A stretch of DNA of 64,000 nt from contig JNSD01000013.1 of assembly GCA_000754445.1 (NCBI GenBank), positions 186,001-250,000 on the forward strand, read 5' to 3'. The notes under the pieces are model-generated. The model searched no databases. It was not told the DNA's origin and saw only the letters and a program-made list of their open reading frames with translations. Below are positions 17,169 to 25,310 of the stretch, piece after piece. Within the stretch, counting starts at the first letter, position 1. Every line of letters starts with the position of its first letter. The position numbers were made by a program, and so were the translations under genes. The stretch comes from an actinobacterium acMicro-4. GTDB lineage: Bacteria; Actinomycetota; Actinomycetes; Actinomycetales; Microbacteriaceae.

Positions 17169-18344
17169 GTCGAGGCGCTTCGCGAGAAGCGCTGTTTTGT
17201 GACCTTTGACCCGGGTGAGGATCAGCGTTGCGGTGCCAGAGCCTGATAGCGGAAGGGTCTTTCGCAGCTCTGCGGGATCGACATCAATCCCTCGTTTCTT
17301 GATTTCTAACGAGGACAGGTTCGCTCCAGCAATCAGGGCTTTCACGTTTTTTAGGCTGTAGGGGACCTGTTCTATGACCTGGAAGCCCTGCATCAGTGGG
17401 CTTTGGTGCGCCGTGGCAGAGCTAACGTAGGCGATGCTCGCATCAATCATGGTCGCATCGAACGAGCGCGCGAGATCGCCAATCAAGCGCGCTCTGATGA
17501 TTGCACCGTCTGGTTCATAGAGATACCCGTGAAGGTCTCCCACGTCGGCGTCTGGCGAGTCAGCACTAGCGACCATCTCGGCGCTGCCTGAGCGAGATAT
17601 CACCAGAGCGCTTCGCGTGACGCCTTCGCGTTTCACCACGCCACTCCAGAGGACCATCTCGACAACTGTCCCCTGGTGGGAGACCCATTGCGCCTCCACC
17701 CGTTCGGGAATGAGGTCGCGGTCCATGCCAGGCGCAAGTTTGATTCCAGTCGGCCGTTGGGTGGCGATGTCAAATACCCAGTCCAGGGAGGGCGACCAAT
17801 CCTCTGGATTGTGGAGTCTGGTGGCGCCCTCCCTGCGAGCTGGATCGATCCAGAGGGCCTGTGCTCCCGAGAGGTCTGACTCCCTCACATCGCCGTTGAT
17901 GACCGTTGCCTCGGCGAAGGGAGCCAAGTTGTAGGTCGCGAGCGCCGCTGTTGCGGTGTCGCGCTCGATGGCAGTGACCTGTATTCCAAGACCAGCAAAC
18001 GCCAGGGAATCAGCGCCAATACCGCATCCTGCGTCGATGATGGAGGTGATTCCAGCGGCCCGGAATCGCCCCGCGTGATGGCTTGCGACATCGAGTCGAG
18101 TCGCTTGCTCAAGGCCTTCCTTGGTGAAGAGCATGCGCGGGGCAAAATCGCCAAACTTCTCGCGGGCCTTAGCCCTCAAGGACAGCTGATTCATCACGGC
18201 GTGGACGCGCTCGATGGGGTGGGAGGCTTTTCGCAGTCGGTTGATCGTGGCCAGGACATCGTCGTTGGTGGCAGGTGTCGGTGTCTCATCCAGAAGCCGT
18301 AGCGCCTCCGGCGTGAGTAGCGCCTCTAACTCTGGGTTATCCAC
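17100..18344 (-). CDS. Class I SAM-dependent methyltransferase-like protein (THUMP-like domain)
   Basis: A 414-residue protein with a Rossmann methyltransferase domain: the SAM-binding motif I is IIDAGCGIGADSLAFA (about residues 105-120), acidic motif VTAIERD follows, and ALWIDPARREG resembles the catalytic loop. The C-terminal third (LSSLEIKKRGIDVDP and SGSGTATLILTRVKGH) matches the THUMP-like domain found in an uncharacterised actinobacterial family. The substrate is unknown, possibly RNA. The start is GTG. It overlaps its convergent neighbour by 69 nt and diverges from groES. Confidence 0.8.
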   Translation of the reverse strand: MDNPELEALLTPEALRLLDETPTPATNDDVLATINRLRKASHPIERVHAVMNQLSLRAKAREKFGDFAPRMLFTKEGLEQATRLDVASHHAGRFRAAGITSIIDAGCGIGADSLAFAGLGIQVTAIERDTATAALATYNLAPFAEATVINGDVRESDLSGAQALWIDPARREGATRLHNPEDWSPSLDWVFDIATQRPTGIKLAPGMDRDLIPERVEAQWVSHQGTVVEMVLWSGVVKREGVTRSALVISRSGSAEMVASADSPDADVGDLHGYLYEPDGAIIRARLIGDLARSFDATMIDASIAYVSSATAHQSPLMQGFQVIEQVPYSLKNVKALIAGANLSSLEIKKRGIDVDPAELRKTLPLSGSGTATLILTRVKGHKTALLAKRLDSLAEDVAGANEEREDNGQGHEN

Positions 18345-18371
18345 ACCTGTATTCTCTCAGCACGACACGAC

Positions 18372-18398
18372 CTGGCACTCGTATTGCGCGAGTGCTAA
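18372..18398 (+). promoter_or_regulatory. CIRCE element 1 (HrcA operator)
   Basis: Left arm CTGGCACTC (18372-18380), 9-nt spacer, right arm GAGTGCTAA (18390-18398). The right arm matches the CIRCE consensus perfectly and the left arm has two mismatches. HrcA repression of groES is inferred from the established role of this element. Confidence 0.85.
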
Positions 18399-18413
18399 TG
18401 GGTTCGCTACAGT
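18384..18413 (+). promoter_or_regulatory. groES promoter
   Basis: TTGCGC (18384-18389) and TACAGT (18408-18413) with an 18-nt spacer. The -35 lies inside CIRCE 1 and the start point would fall within CIRCE 2, an ideal layout for repression by HrcA. Confidence 0.6.
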
Positions 18414-18417
18414 TGGG

Positions 18418-18444
18418 TTAGCACTCGGATAGTGAGTGTGCTAA
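18418..18444 (+). promoter_or_regulatory. CIRCE element 2 (HrcA operator)
   Basis: Left arm TTAGCACTC is the exact consensus (18418-18426); after a 9-nt spacer the right arm GTGTGCTAA (18436-18444) has one mismatch. It overlaps the expected transcription start of groES. Confidence 0.88.
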
Positions 18445-18470
18445 CGAATAGTCTCAGAAAGAGGTCAACC

Positions 18471-18767
18471 GTGTCGGTCTCCATCAAGCCGCTCGAAGAT
18501 CGCATCGTGATCAAGCAGGTTGAAGCAGAACAGACCACTGCTTCTGGCCTGGTCATTCCTGACACCGCGAAAGAAAAGCCTCAGGAAGGTGAAGTAGTCG
18601 CAGTGGGCCCAGGTCGCTTTGACGACAACGGCAACCGCGTCCCTATGGACGTTGCTGTGGGCAATCGTGTTCTGTACTCCAAGTACGGCGGAACCGAAGT
18701 GAAGTTTGGCAATGACGAGTATCTCGTCCTGTCAGCTCGCGACGTTCTGGCCATCGTGGAGCGCTAA
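18471..18767 (+). CDS. groES: Co-chaperonin GroES
   Basis: GroES caps the GroEL folding chamber. The 98-residue product starts [16 protein letters not shown], contains the mobile loop with [18 protein letters not shown] and ends DVLAIVER. I chose the GTG at 18471, preceded by AAAGAGG; the upstream in-frame start at 18432 lies within CIRCE 2. No groEL follows: a strong terminator ends the unit, so groEL must be elsewhere. Confidence 0.96.
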   Translation: MSVSIKPLEDRIVIKQVEAEQTTASGLVIPDTAKEKPQEGEVVAVGPGRFDDNGNRVPMDVAVGNRVLYSKYGGTEVKFGNDEYLVLSARDVLAIVER

Positions 18768-18788
18768 CCGCGATTTACCAGTCATTAC

Positions 18789-18819
18789 AAGAAGGCCCAC
18801 ACATCGTGTGGGCCTTCTT
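18789..18819 (+). terminator. Rho-independent terminator of groES
   Basis: A perfect 14-bp stem (18789-18802 with 18806-18819) with a 3-nt loop; the right arm ends in CTTCTT. It lies 21 nt after the groES stop. Confidence 0.92.
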
Positions 18820-18836
18820 CGTTGTCTGGCCGGGTA

Positions 18837-18842
18837 TAGCCT
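18837..18842 (+). promoter_or_regulatory. -10 element of rarD (leaderless)
   Basis: TAGCCT is followed by 6 nt and the GTG start at 18849, immediately after the groES terminator. Confidence 0.5.
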
Positions 18843-18848
18843 GGGCCG

Positions 18849-19760
18849 GTGGGCGAGGCGAAGCAACGACGTGACGGGCTGCTCTCTGCGGTAGCTGCCT
18901 ACGGCCTCTGGGGTTTTCTGCCCGTGTATTTTGTTGCCTTGCAGCCAAGCGGTGCGGTGGAGGTCGTCGGCTGGCGCATCGCGCTTTCCCTGATCTTCTG
19001 CGCGGTGATTCTCCTCGTGATGCGCAGAGCCAGAGTGACCTTTGGCCTCCTAGCTAGCAGGGCGATGGTGGGCTGGAGCGCGCTGGCGGCACTGTTTATC
19101 CTCATCAACTGGGCCGTCTATGTCTATGCCTCCCTGAACGCTTTCATCGTCGAAGCTGCACTGGGCTATTTCATCAACCCCTTGGTCACAGTGGGTCTTG
19201 GCGTCATTGTGTTGAAAGAGACCTTGCGGCCACTCCAGTGGGTCGCGCTGGGCCTCGCTGTGGTCGCCGTGGTCGTGTTGGCCATTGGGTATGGAGCGTT
19301 TCCCTTTATCGCGCTGACCCTGGCGTTCTCCTTTGGTTTCTATGGTTTTGTCAAAAACCGCATGGGACCAGGTGTCAAGGCAATCGACAGTCTGAGCTTA
19401 GAAACCCTGTGGCTGACACCGCTCGCGATTGGCCTGCTCGTGTGGGTGGGGCTGGGGCCTGGGCTCACGCTTGGGACCCTGGGACCCTGGCACACTGTGC
19501 TGCTTCTGTCGGCTGGAGCGGTCACCTCGATTCCACTGCTGTTCTTTGGCGCTGCGGTGCGACGCCTGCCCCTGTCAGTGCTTGGGCTTATGCAGTATCT
19601 AGCCCCGGTTCTGCAGTTCCTGTTTGGCGCCGTAGTGATGGGGGAGGAAATGCCCCTTGAGCGCTGGATTGGATTTGGAATTGTCTGGTGCGCTCTGATT
19701 GTGCTGAGTATCGACGCACTGGGAAACCGCCGGAATCGGATTCATTTTCCGCCAAATTAG
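18849..19760 (+). CDS. rarD: RarD-type EamA/DMT permease
   Basis: A 303-residue integral membrane protein with about ten hydrophobic segments. AAYGLWGFLPVYFVAL near the N terminus, INWAVYVYASLNAFIVEAAL and LGYFINPLVTVGLGV are signatures of the RarD branch of the drug/metabolite transporter superfamily. The substrate is not known. The GTG start has no ribosome site but a -10 hexamer at leaderless distance. The stop codon is part of a terminator hairpin. Confidence 0.88.
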   Translation: MGEAKQRRDGLLSAVAAYGLWGFLPVYFVALQPSGAVEVVGWRIALSLIFCAVILLVMRRARVTFGLLASRAMVGWSALAALFILINWAVYVYASLNAFIVEAALGYFINPLVTVGLGVIVLKETLRPLQWVALGLAVVAVVVLAIGYGAFPFIALTLAFSFGFYGFVKNRMGPGVKAIDSLSLETLWLTPLAIGLLVWVGLGPGLTLGTLGPWHTVLLLSAGAVTSIPLLFFGAAVRRLPLSVLGLMQYLAPVLQFLFGAVVMGEEMPLERWIGFGIVWCALIVLSIDALGNRRNRIHFPPN

Positions 19761-19768
19761 GCGGTTTT
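19749..19768 (+). terminator. Terminator of rarD
   Basis: A 5-bp GC stem CCGCC/GGCGG (19749-19753 with 19760-19764) is followed by TTTT. A second small hairpin GGCTC-TGAT-GAGCC (19770-19783) comes right after. Confidence 0.55.
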
Positions 19769-19802
19769 CGGCTCTGATGAGCCCGCGATCAGGTTTCGCC
19801 AC

Positions 19803-19818
19803 GTTACACGGATGTAAT
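19803..19818 (+). promoter_or_regulatory. GlnR-like inverted repeat upstream of the binding-protein gene
   Basis: GTTAC-6 nt-GTAAT resembles the actinobacterial GlnR box (GTnAC-n6-GnAAC). It lies 102 nt before an ABC uptake gene. A separate 8-bp palindrome with loop ATC follows at 19834-19852. Nitrogen control is inference; no regulator gene is in the window. Confidence 0.35.
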
Positions 19819-19856
19819 CAAATTGGCTTGTCCTAGGCGCAATCTGCGCCTAAGTT

Positions 19857-19907
19857 AGTTACTTGTGGCTGTGTTTCGCATGGCCACTTTCTTTACACCA
19901 AGTAACT
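19857..19907 (+). promoter_or_regulatory. Long inverted repeat just before the ribosome site
   Basis: AGTTACTTG (19857-19865) pairs perfectly with CAAGTAACT (19899-19907). The stem ends 3 nt before the AAGGAG ribosome site (19910-19915) of the binding-protein gene. A 4-bp inner pairing TGGC/GCCA is possible. If transcribed it would form a 5' UTR stem-loop able to affect translation. Confidence 0.4.
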
Positions 19908-19919
19908 ATAAGGAGCATC

Positions 19920-21170
19920 ATGAGCGTATTTTCGAAGGTTGGGAGTGGCATTGCCATTCTCGCAGCCTCCGCGCTAGTGCTCAGCGGCTGTGCAGCCGCT
20001 GAGGAAGAGGCGACCGAAGAGGCCGCTGTTGTTGAGGCTTTGACCCTCAAGATCGGTACCGCACTTCCGCAGACCGGTAACCTTGCATTCCTCGGACCCC
20101 CCGAAGAGGCCGGTGTTGCACTCGCCATCCAGGACGTCAACGAGGCTGCCGCTGGCATCACCGTTGAGGTTGAGTGGGGCGACTCTGGAGACACCGACAA
20201 CAAGGCATATGAAACCGAGATTCCTCGTCTGCTCAACGCAGGCGTGTCTGCAATCTTGGGTGCCGCATCGTCTGGTACCTCCCTTCAGTTCATCGACCAG
20301 GTCATCGCAGCGAACGTAATTCAGTTCTCTCCTGCTAACACCTCGGCTGCATTCACCACCTACGAGGACAACGGTCTGTACTGGCGTACCGCGCCTTCCG
20401 ACGTCCTTCAGGGTGAGGTGCTCGGAAACTGGCTCGCTGAAGACGGTCACCAGAACATCGCAATGATCGTTCTGAACGACTCCTACGGCACCGGTCTTGC
20501 TCAGTTCACCACAGAGGCCTTCGAGGCTGCCGGTGGTTCTGTGCTCGCAGCACCGACCTACAACACGGGAGACACCAACTTCACCTCTCAGATCAACGAG
20601 GTGCTCGCAGTTGACCCCGACGCCATTGTCCTCATCACCTTCGAAGAGGCCAAGACCATCATTCCTGAGCTGTTGAGCCAGTACCCCTCCGACCAGATCT
20701 ACATGGTCGACGGTAACCTCGCCAACTTCAGCGAAGACTTCGACGCTGGCACCATGACCGGCGCGAAGGGAACCCTTCCTGGTCTCGACACCAACGCGAT
20801 TGGTGACTTCACCACTCGCATGAACGAGAGCTGGGTTGCCGCAGGCAACGCAGACCTCGAGGGTGTCTTCGCCTACGGTGCTGAGGCATACGACGCAGTC
20901 GTACTCCTCGCCCTTGCAGCTCTTGCTGCAGGTGCAACCGATGGTCCTACTGTCGCTGGCAAGCTCCAGGAAGTTTCTGGTGGCTCCGGTGGTGGCGAGA
21001 AGTGCTTCAGCTTTGCTGAGTGTGCTGCCATCATCAACGCCGGTGGCGTTGCCGACTATGACGGCGTGTCCGGTCCTATCACCTTCAACGAGGTGGGCGA
21101 CCCGACCGAAGCCAGCATCGGTAAGTACATCTACCTTGAGGACAACACCTACGAGCCTTTCGCAGGCTAA
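19920..21170 (+). CDS. LivJ-type ABC transporter substrate-binding lipoprotein
   Basis: A 416-residue extracytoplasmic binding protein of the branched-chain amino acid/amide family. It has a lipoprotein signal (hydrophobic stretch to LSGC, lipid Cys24), then an acidic linker and a Peripla_BP_6 domain starting LKIGTALPQTGNLAFLGPP. AEAYDAVVLLALAALAA near residue 325 is typical. The start at 19920 has an AAGGAG site 5 nt upstream. It points toward the livFGMH genes on the opposite strand, which encode the matching permease and ATPases. The ligand could be a branched amino acid, amide or urea; I cannot tell. Confidence 0.9.
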   Translation: MSVFSKVGSGIAILAASALVLSGCAAAEEEATEEAAVVEALTLKIGTALPQTGNLAFLGPPEEAGVALAIQDVNEAAAGITVEVEWGDSGDTDNKAYETEIPRLLNAGVSAILGAASSGTSLQFIDQVIAANVIQFSPANTSAAFTTYEDNGLYWRTAPSDVLQGEVLGNWLAEDGHQNIAMIVLNDSYGTGLAQFTTEAFEAAGGSVLAAPTYNTGDTNFTSQINEVLAVDPDAIVLITFEEAKTIIPELLSQYPSDQIYMVDGNLANFSEDFDAGTMTGAKGTLPGLDTNAIGDFTTRMNESWVAAGNADLEGVFAYGAEAYDAVVLLALAALAAGATDGPTVAGKLQEVSGGSGGGEKCFSFAECAAIINAGGVADYDGVSGPITFNEVGDPTEASIGKYIYLEDNTYEPFAG

Positions 21171-21197
21171 GTAGTGAGTCACCTCAACTGAGGTAAC

Positions 21198-21231
21198 AAC
21201 GTGGGCCCCGGGGAAACCCGGGGCCCACGTT
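21198..21231 (+). terminator. Strong terminator after the binding-protein gene
   Basis: A perfect 15-bp GC-rich stem (21198-21212 with 21217-21231) with a GAAA tetraloop, followed by CGTTT. A small hairpin, ACCTCA-AC-TGAGGT, precedes it at 21181-21194. Confidence 0.9.
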
Positions 21232-21311
21232 CGTTTAACCGCGAACCGGCTCTCCGACGTCAGCGCTGAGCACGCTGTGTTCGGAGAGGCGTGGGGGTGT
21301 TCGGATCCCCC

Positions 21312-21338
21312 ATTCTCCGCGCTCGTACGGCGGAGAAT
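21312..21338 (-). terminator. Probable terminator of the liv operon
   Basis: A 9-bp perfect inverted repeat (21312-21320 with 21330-21338) lies 8 nt beyond the livF stop. A further inverted repeat CTCTCCGA/TCGGAGAG (about 21250-21287) lies deeper in the convergent gap. No clear T-run on the minus strand. Confidence 0.55.
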
Positions 21339-21345
21339 CTTCCGT

Positions 21346-22077
21346 CTAGGTGCCGAGGGTGCCGAGGTAGAGGCTGATGACCTTGGGGTCGTTCAGCAGG
21401 TCACGTCCTGTGCCCGTGTAGGCGTCGACGCCCTGGTCCAGGACGTAGGCCCGGTCACAAATCTGCAGGCAACGCCTGGCGTTTTGCTCCACCATGATGG
21501 TGGTGACACCGGCCTTGTTGATTTCGGAGACGCGAATGAAGGCTTCGTCTTGTCGCACGGGCGAGAGACCGGCTGAGGGCTCATCGAGGAGCAAAACCTT
21601 GGGATTCATCATCAGTGCGCGTCCCATGGCCACCATCTGGCGCTCACCGCCGGAGAGAGACCCTGCACGCTGCTTGAGGCGCTTCTTCAGCTCATCAAAA
21701 AGGCCAACAACGAACTCCAGGCGCTCCGCATAGTGCTTGGGCTGCTGGTAGATACCCATCTGGAGGTTTTCCTCGATGGTGAGACTGGGGAAGACGTTGT
21801 TGTTCTGGGGGACCATGCCAACACCACGCTCGACCAACTTGTTGGCCTTAAGTCCGGTGATGTCATCACCATTGAGGGAGATGCGTCCATCACGAACCTT
21901 CACCTGACCAAAAATCGCCTTGAGAAGAGTGGACTTCCCTGCACCGTTGGGCCCGATGATGCCGATCAGCTCACCCTGGCGAGCTTCGATGCTGCAGCCA
22001 TTAAGGATGTTGACTCCGGGGAGATATCCGGCGACGAGGTTCTCGACGCTAATGACGGGGGACTGAGTCTCAGGCAT
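21346..22077 (-). CDS. livF: Branched-chain amino acid/amide ABC transporter ATPase LivF
   Basis: One of the two cytoplasmic ATPases of a LivHMGF uptake system. The 243-residue product has Walker A GPNGAGKSTLLKA (about residues 41-53), the signature LSGGERQMVAMGRAL, Walker B VLLLDEPSAGL and an H-loop replaced in MVEQNARRCL as is usual in LivF. It is last in the livH-livM-livG-livF operon, 27 nt after livG. Confidence 0.94.
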   Translation of the reverse strand: MPETQSPVISVENLVAGYLPGVNILNGCSIEARQGELIGIIGPNGAGKSTLLKAIFGQVKVRDGRISLNGDDITGLKANKLVERGVGMVPQNNNVFPSLTIEENLQMGIYQQPKHYAERLEFVVGLFDELKKRLKQRAGSLSGGERQMVAMGRALMMNPKVLLLDEPSAGLSPVRQDEAFIRVSEINKAGVTTIMVEQNARRCLQICDRAYVLDQGVDAYTGTGRDLLNDPKVISLYLGTLGT

Positions 22078-22104
22078 TGTGCTTCTCGCTCTTCTTTATC
22101 CGAC

Positions 22105-22995
22105 TTACTCGGAAATCTTCGGGATACGGCCGGTGACGGTTCCGAGGTCAGTGTCCTGGTGCGATCCCAGGTAAGCATCAATGACGGCAGGGTTCTTCAT
22201 GACCTCGTCAGGGGGACCCTCGGCGACGACTTTACCCTCGGCCAGCACGACGACCCAGTCGGCGATGTGACTCACCATGTGCATGTCGTGCTCCACGAAG
22301 AGCACCGTCATTCCCTCGGTCTTGAGGTCCAGGATGTGTTCCAGGAGCGACTCCGTGAGAGCTGGGTTCACGCCGGCCATGGGCTCATCGAGCATCACCA
22401 GCTCTGGTTCGCTCATCAGAGCGCGGGCCATTTCCAAGAGCTTGCGCTGACCACCCGAGAGGCTTGCAGCAAAATCGTCCTTCTTGGTATCGAGCTTGAA
22501 CTTTGTGAGAAGGCGCATTGCCTTCTCGGCGATCTCATCGTCTTGTGCCTTCCACAGGAAAGGGAACAAGGAGGTCAGGAAGTGCTCTCCCTTTTGGTTC
22601 TTGGAACCCAGCTTCATGTTCTCGAGCACGGTGAGCAGCCCGAGAGCCTTAGTCAGCTGAAACGTTCGGACCTGGCCCATTTGCGCCAACCTAAAGGCTG
22701 GAACGCCCGCAATATTGCGGCCATCAAACGTCCACTCCCCGGTGTCTGGCTTGTCGAAGCCAGTCAGAAGGTTGAACAGTGTGGTCTTGCCGGCACCGTT
22801 GGGGCCAATGAGTGCAGTGATCGCACCGCGGGGAATCTCCAAGTGCGCGACATCCACCGCGGTAAGACCACCAAACTGGCGGTGAACGTGGTCCATCGTG
22901 ATGATGGGGTCCACCTTCTTAACCCCGGGTTCAATCGTCCCGATGTGAAGACCGGTGGTCTTCACAATCTTCTCGGCGTTGCTTCTACTTGACAA
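22105..22995 (-). CDS. livG: Branched-chain amino acid/amide ABC transporter ATPase LivG
   Basis: The second ATPase of the importer. The 296-residue product has Walker A IGPNGAGKTTLFNLLTGF, signature LSGGQRKLLEMARAL, Walker B LVMLDEPMAGVNP and switch VLFVEHDMHMV. An N-terminal segment of about 30 residues precedes the ABC domain (MDHVHRQFGGLTAVD). It overlaps livM by 11 nt. Confidence 0.94.
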   Translation of the reverse strand: MSSRSNAEKIVKTTGLHIGTIEPGVKKVDPIITMDHVHRQFGGLTAVDVAHLEIPRGAITALIGPNGAGKTTLFNLLTGFDKPDTGEWTFDGRNIAGVPAFRLAQMGQVRTFQLTKALGLLTVLENMKLGSKNQKGEHFLTSLFPFLWKAQDDEIAEKAMRLLTKFKLDTKKDDFAASLSGGQRKLLEMARALMSEPELVMLDEPMAGVNPALTESLLEHILDLKTEGMTVLFVEHDMHMVSHIADWVVVLAEGKVVAEGPPDEVMKNPAVIDAYLGSHQDTDLGTVTGRIPKISE

Positions 22996-23965
22996 AGGTC
23001 AACTCCCTCTTGTCGCCAAGGACTCCTTGGGGGCGGAATATGACCAGCAGGACTAGTCCCAGGCCAACGAGAACGAAACGTAGCGTCGCAGCCTGCTGCG
23101 ACGACACCATCGGCAGGATGCCCGAAGACACGAGTGCTGGCAGCACGTTGGAGAGGAAGGCCTGGAGTACCCAGAACACGACCGCTCCCAGAAGCGGACC
23201 GAACACGGTTGCCGCTCCACCGAGAAGCAGCGCAGTCCAGACGAAGAACGTCAGTGAGGTGACATACACATTGGGGTTCACCGCACTGGGAAGGGCGTAG
23301 ACAATGCCACCGATTGCAGCGATCACTCCACCGATGATGAGCGCTTGCATCTTGTAGGAGAAAACATTCTTGCCCAGAGCACGAACGGCGTCCTCGTCTT
23401 CGCGAATGCCCTTGATGACACGCCCCCACGGGCTATTCATCAAGCGCCACACAAAGAGCGCAGCAAGCCCCACCAGAATGAGCCCAATCACCAGAACCCA
23501 AAGTTCCACCTCGTTATAGACCCAGGGGCCAAATCCATAGGTTCCCTCAGGGAACGGATTAGATGCACGGAAACTCGCGTGGTAACCGAAGAGGCCATCT
23601 GCGGATCCGGTGTATTCCTCAAACGCAGTGGTGAGGAAGAGAAGACGCAGAATTTCGGCAGTGGCGATGGTCACAATTGCCAGATAATCGCCTCGAAGCC
23701 GCAGTGTCGGGACACCCATCAGGATGGCAAATCCGATCGCCGCAGCAATGCCGATCAGGGCAGAGAGCCACCAGGGAAGACCAAAGGTGAGGATAGAAAT
23801 TGCGTACCCGTAGGCACCAACGGCCATAAAGCCCGCGATACCAAAGTTCAGCAGGCCAGCGAAACCGAAGTGAACAGCGAGGCCGAGAGCGGCAAGGGCA
23901 AAAGCCATCGTCGCGGGACTCAGCAGTGACTGCGCCGTGTTCGAGAGGATTGATCCCCAGTCCAT
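22985..23965 (-). CDS. livM: Branched-chain amino acid/amide ABC transporter permease LivM
   Basis: A membrane-spanning permease of 326 residues. It has the LivM hallmarks: GLLNFGIAGFMAVGAYGYA near the N terminus, LRGDYLAIVTIATAEILRL, and a conserved cytoplasmic loop SPWGRVIKGIREDEDAVRALGKNVFSYK (given here in two overlapping parts SPWGRVIKGIREDED and AVRALGKNVFSYK). It ends with RPQGVLGDKREL. It lies 10 nt from livH and overlaps livG. Confidence 0.94.
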   Translation of the reverse strand: MDWGSILSNTAQSLLSPATMAFALAALGLAVHFGFAGLLNFGIAGFMAVGAYGYAISILTFGLPWWLSALIGIAAAIGFAILMGVPTLRLRGDYLAIVTIATAEILRLLFLTTAFEEYTGSADGLFGYHASFRASNPFPEGTYGFGPWVYNEVELWVLVIGLILVGLAALFVWRLMNSPWGRVIKGIREDEDAVRALGKNVFSYKMQALIIGGVIAAIGGIVYALPSAVNPNVYVTSLTFFVWTALLLGGAATVFGPLLGAVVFWVLQAFLSNVLPALVSSGILPMVSSQQAATLRFVLVGLGLVLLVIFRPQGVLGDKRELTFVK

Positions 23966-23975
23966 GTTCGCTCCC

Positions 23976-25310
23976 CTAACCTATGCGTTCTTTTCGGCCC
24001 AAGATGCCCTGGGGCCTCACGAGCAGAATTGCGATGAGCAACACCAGCGCACCGACGTACTTGAGGTCCGAGGGGATGACCAGAGCAGACGTCTCGACCA
24101 GGATTCCCACGATGAGCGCTCCCAGGAGAGCGCCAAAGGCTGTTCCCAAACCTCCAAGAACCACGGCGGCAAACATGAGAAGCAGAATCTTCTCTCCCAT
24201 GTCCCACTTGATTCCAGGTCGGAAGTAGGCCCAGAGTATTCCAGCGAGACCGGCAAGTACTGAGGCCAAGATCCAGACGATCCGCACCACGCGGTCAACA
24301 TCGATTCCCGAGGCAGCAGCAAGCGCGGAGTTGTCAGAGATGGCGCGAGTCGCCTTACCGGTCTTGGAGTACATCAACCAGAGCGCGAAGAGCACAATGA
24401 CGACAAGGCTGATGGCCATGCTGCTGAGGTCCACGACACTCAGAGCAACTGCGCCAAACAGCGGGATCTTGTCGCCGCCAGAGCCTGGCAGCTGTGTCGT
24501 GCCACCTCCGACGAAGAATTGGAAGACGTAGCGAACAGCCAAGGACAGTCCGATACTGACAATCATCAGCTGGACGAGGCCCAAGCCTCGTTGTCGAAGC
24601 GGTCGCCACAGCCCTGCGTCCTGGGCCCAACCCAGCCCGGCACTTGCAACGAGAGCAAGAGGGAAGGCAATCCACAGGGGCAGAGCAAGGACAACACCGA
24701 AGGCCAGCGCCATCAGGGCACCAAAGGTCACCAGTTCAGCGTGAGAGAAGTTGGAGAGTCCCGTTGTGCCATACACCAGGGACAGTCCAATAGAGGCGAG
24801 TCCGAGCATAAGACCGAAGTTGATGCCATAGATCAGGCGTTGGACGATTTGGTCGAACAGGGTAACGACCTGTCGTTCGCCCTCGCCGATGAAGAAGTTC
24901 TTGACCACGCTTCCGCTTGGCCCGATTTCTACGCTCTGCGTGGCACCACCCTCAAGAACTGCAATTCCTTCTGGCAACGTGCTTTCGTCCAGGGTGACGC
25001 TATAGATGCCGCCCTCGGGCACGCCGATCGCCCATTTACCCTCGGCATCGGTGACAATTTCTGCGCTGTAGCTGTCGTTGGCAACTTCGATGCGAACATC
25101 CGCGATTGGCTCGCCCTCATTCTTGACGTTGCCCGCAATACGGAAGTCATACTCTTCGCCGGTGGTGTCAGCGATAGCGGGGGCTGCCGCAAAGGCTCCC
25201 ATGAGGCCTAAGAGGACAATCATCATCGTTTTCAGGAGTGACCGTCTGTGGCTACCGATTCTGCTGGGAGTGACAGATGTCACGGTGCCTCCGATGAATC
25301 GTGCAAACAT
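23976..25310 (-). CDS. livH: LivH-type permease with N-terminal secreted domain
   Basis: A permease of about 444 residues, roughly 150 more than a usual LivH. The C-terminal 300 residues are LivH (GLASIGLSLVYGTTGLSNFS, then RAISDNSALAAASGID and RPQGILGRKERIG). Before them is a signal-peptide-like segment (RRSLLKTMMIVLLGLMGAF to APAIAD) and about 100 residues resembling a carboxypeptidase-regulatory/Ig-like beta-sandwich (NVKNEGEPIADVRIEV, DAEGKWAIGVPEGGIYSVTL). The start is uncertain: ATG 25310 or GTG 25319; the frame is open further upstream to 25526, but that would overlap guaB and the promoter. Confidence 0.88.
   Translation of the reverse strand: MFARFIGGTVTSVTPSRIGSHRRSLLKTMMIVLLGLMGAFAAAPAIADTTGEEYDFRIAGNVKNEGEPIADVRIEVANDSYSAEIVTDAEGKWAIGVPEGGIYSVTLDESTLPEGIAVLEGGATQSVEIGPSGSVVKNFFIGEGERQVVTLFDQIVQRLIYGINFGLMLGLASIGLSLVYGTTGLSNFSHAELVTFGALMALAFGVVLALPLWIAFPLALVASAGLGWAQDAGLWRPLRQRGLGLVQLMIVSIGLSLAVRYVFQFFVGGGTTQLPGSGGDKIPLFGAVALSVVDLSSMAISLVVIVLFALWLMYSKTGKATRAISDNSALAAASGIDVDRVVRIVWILASVLAGLAGILWAYFRPGIKWDMGEKILLLMFAAVVLGGLGTAFGALLGALIVGILVETSALVIPSDLKYVGALVLLIAILLVRPQGILGRKERIG

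Noticed and set aside
21733-22992. 419-codon frame opposite livF and livG
   Set aside because: Antisense to two ATPase genes whose motifs are all intact; the frame bridges their intergenic gap by chance.
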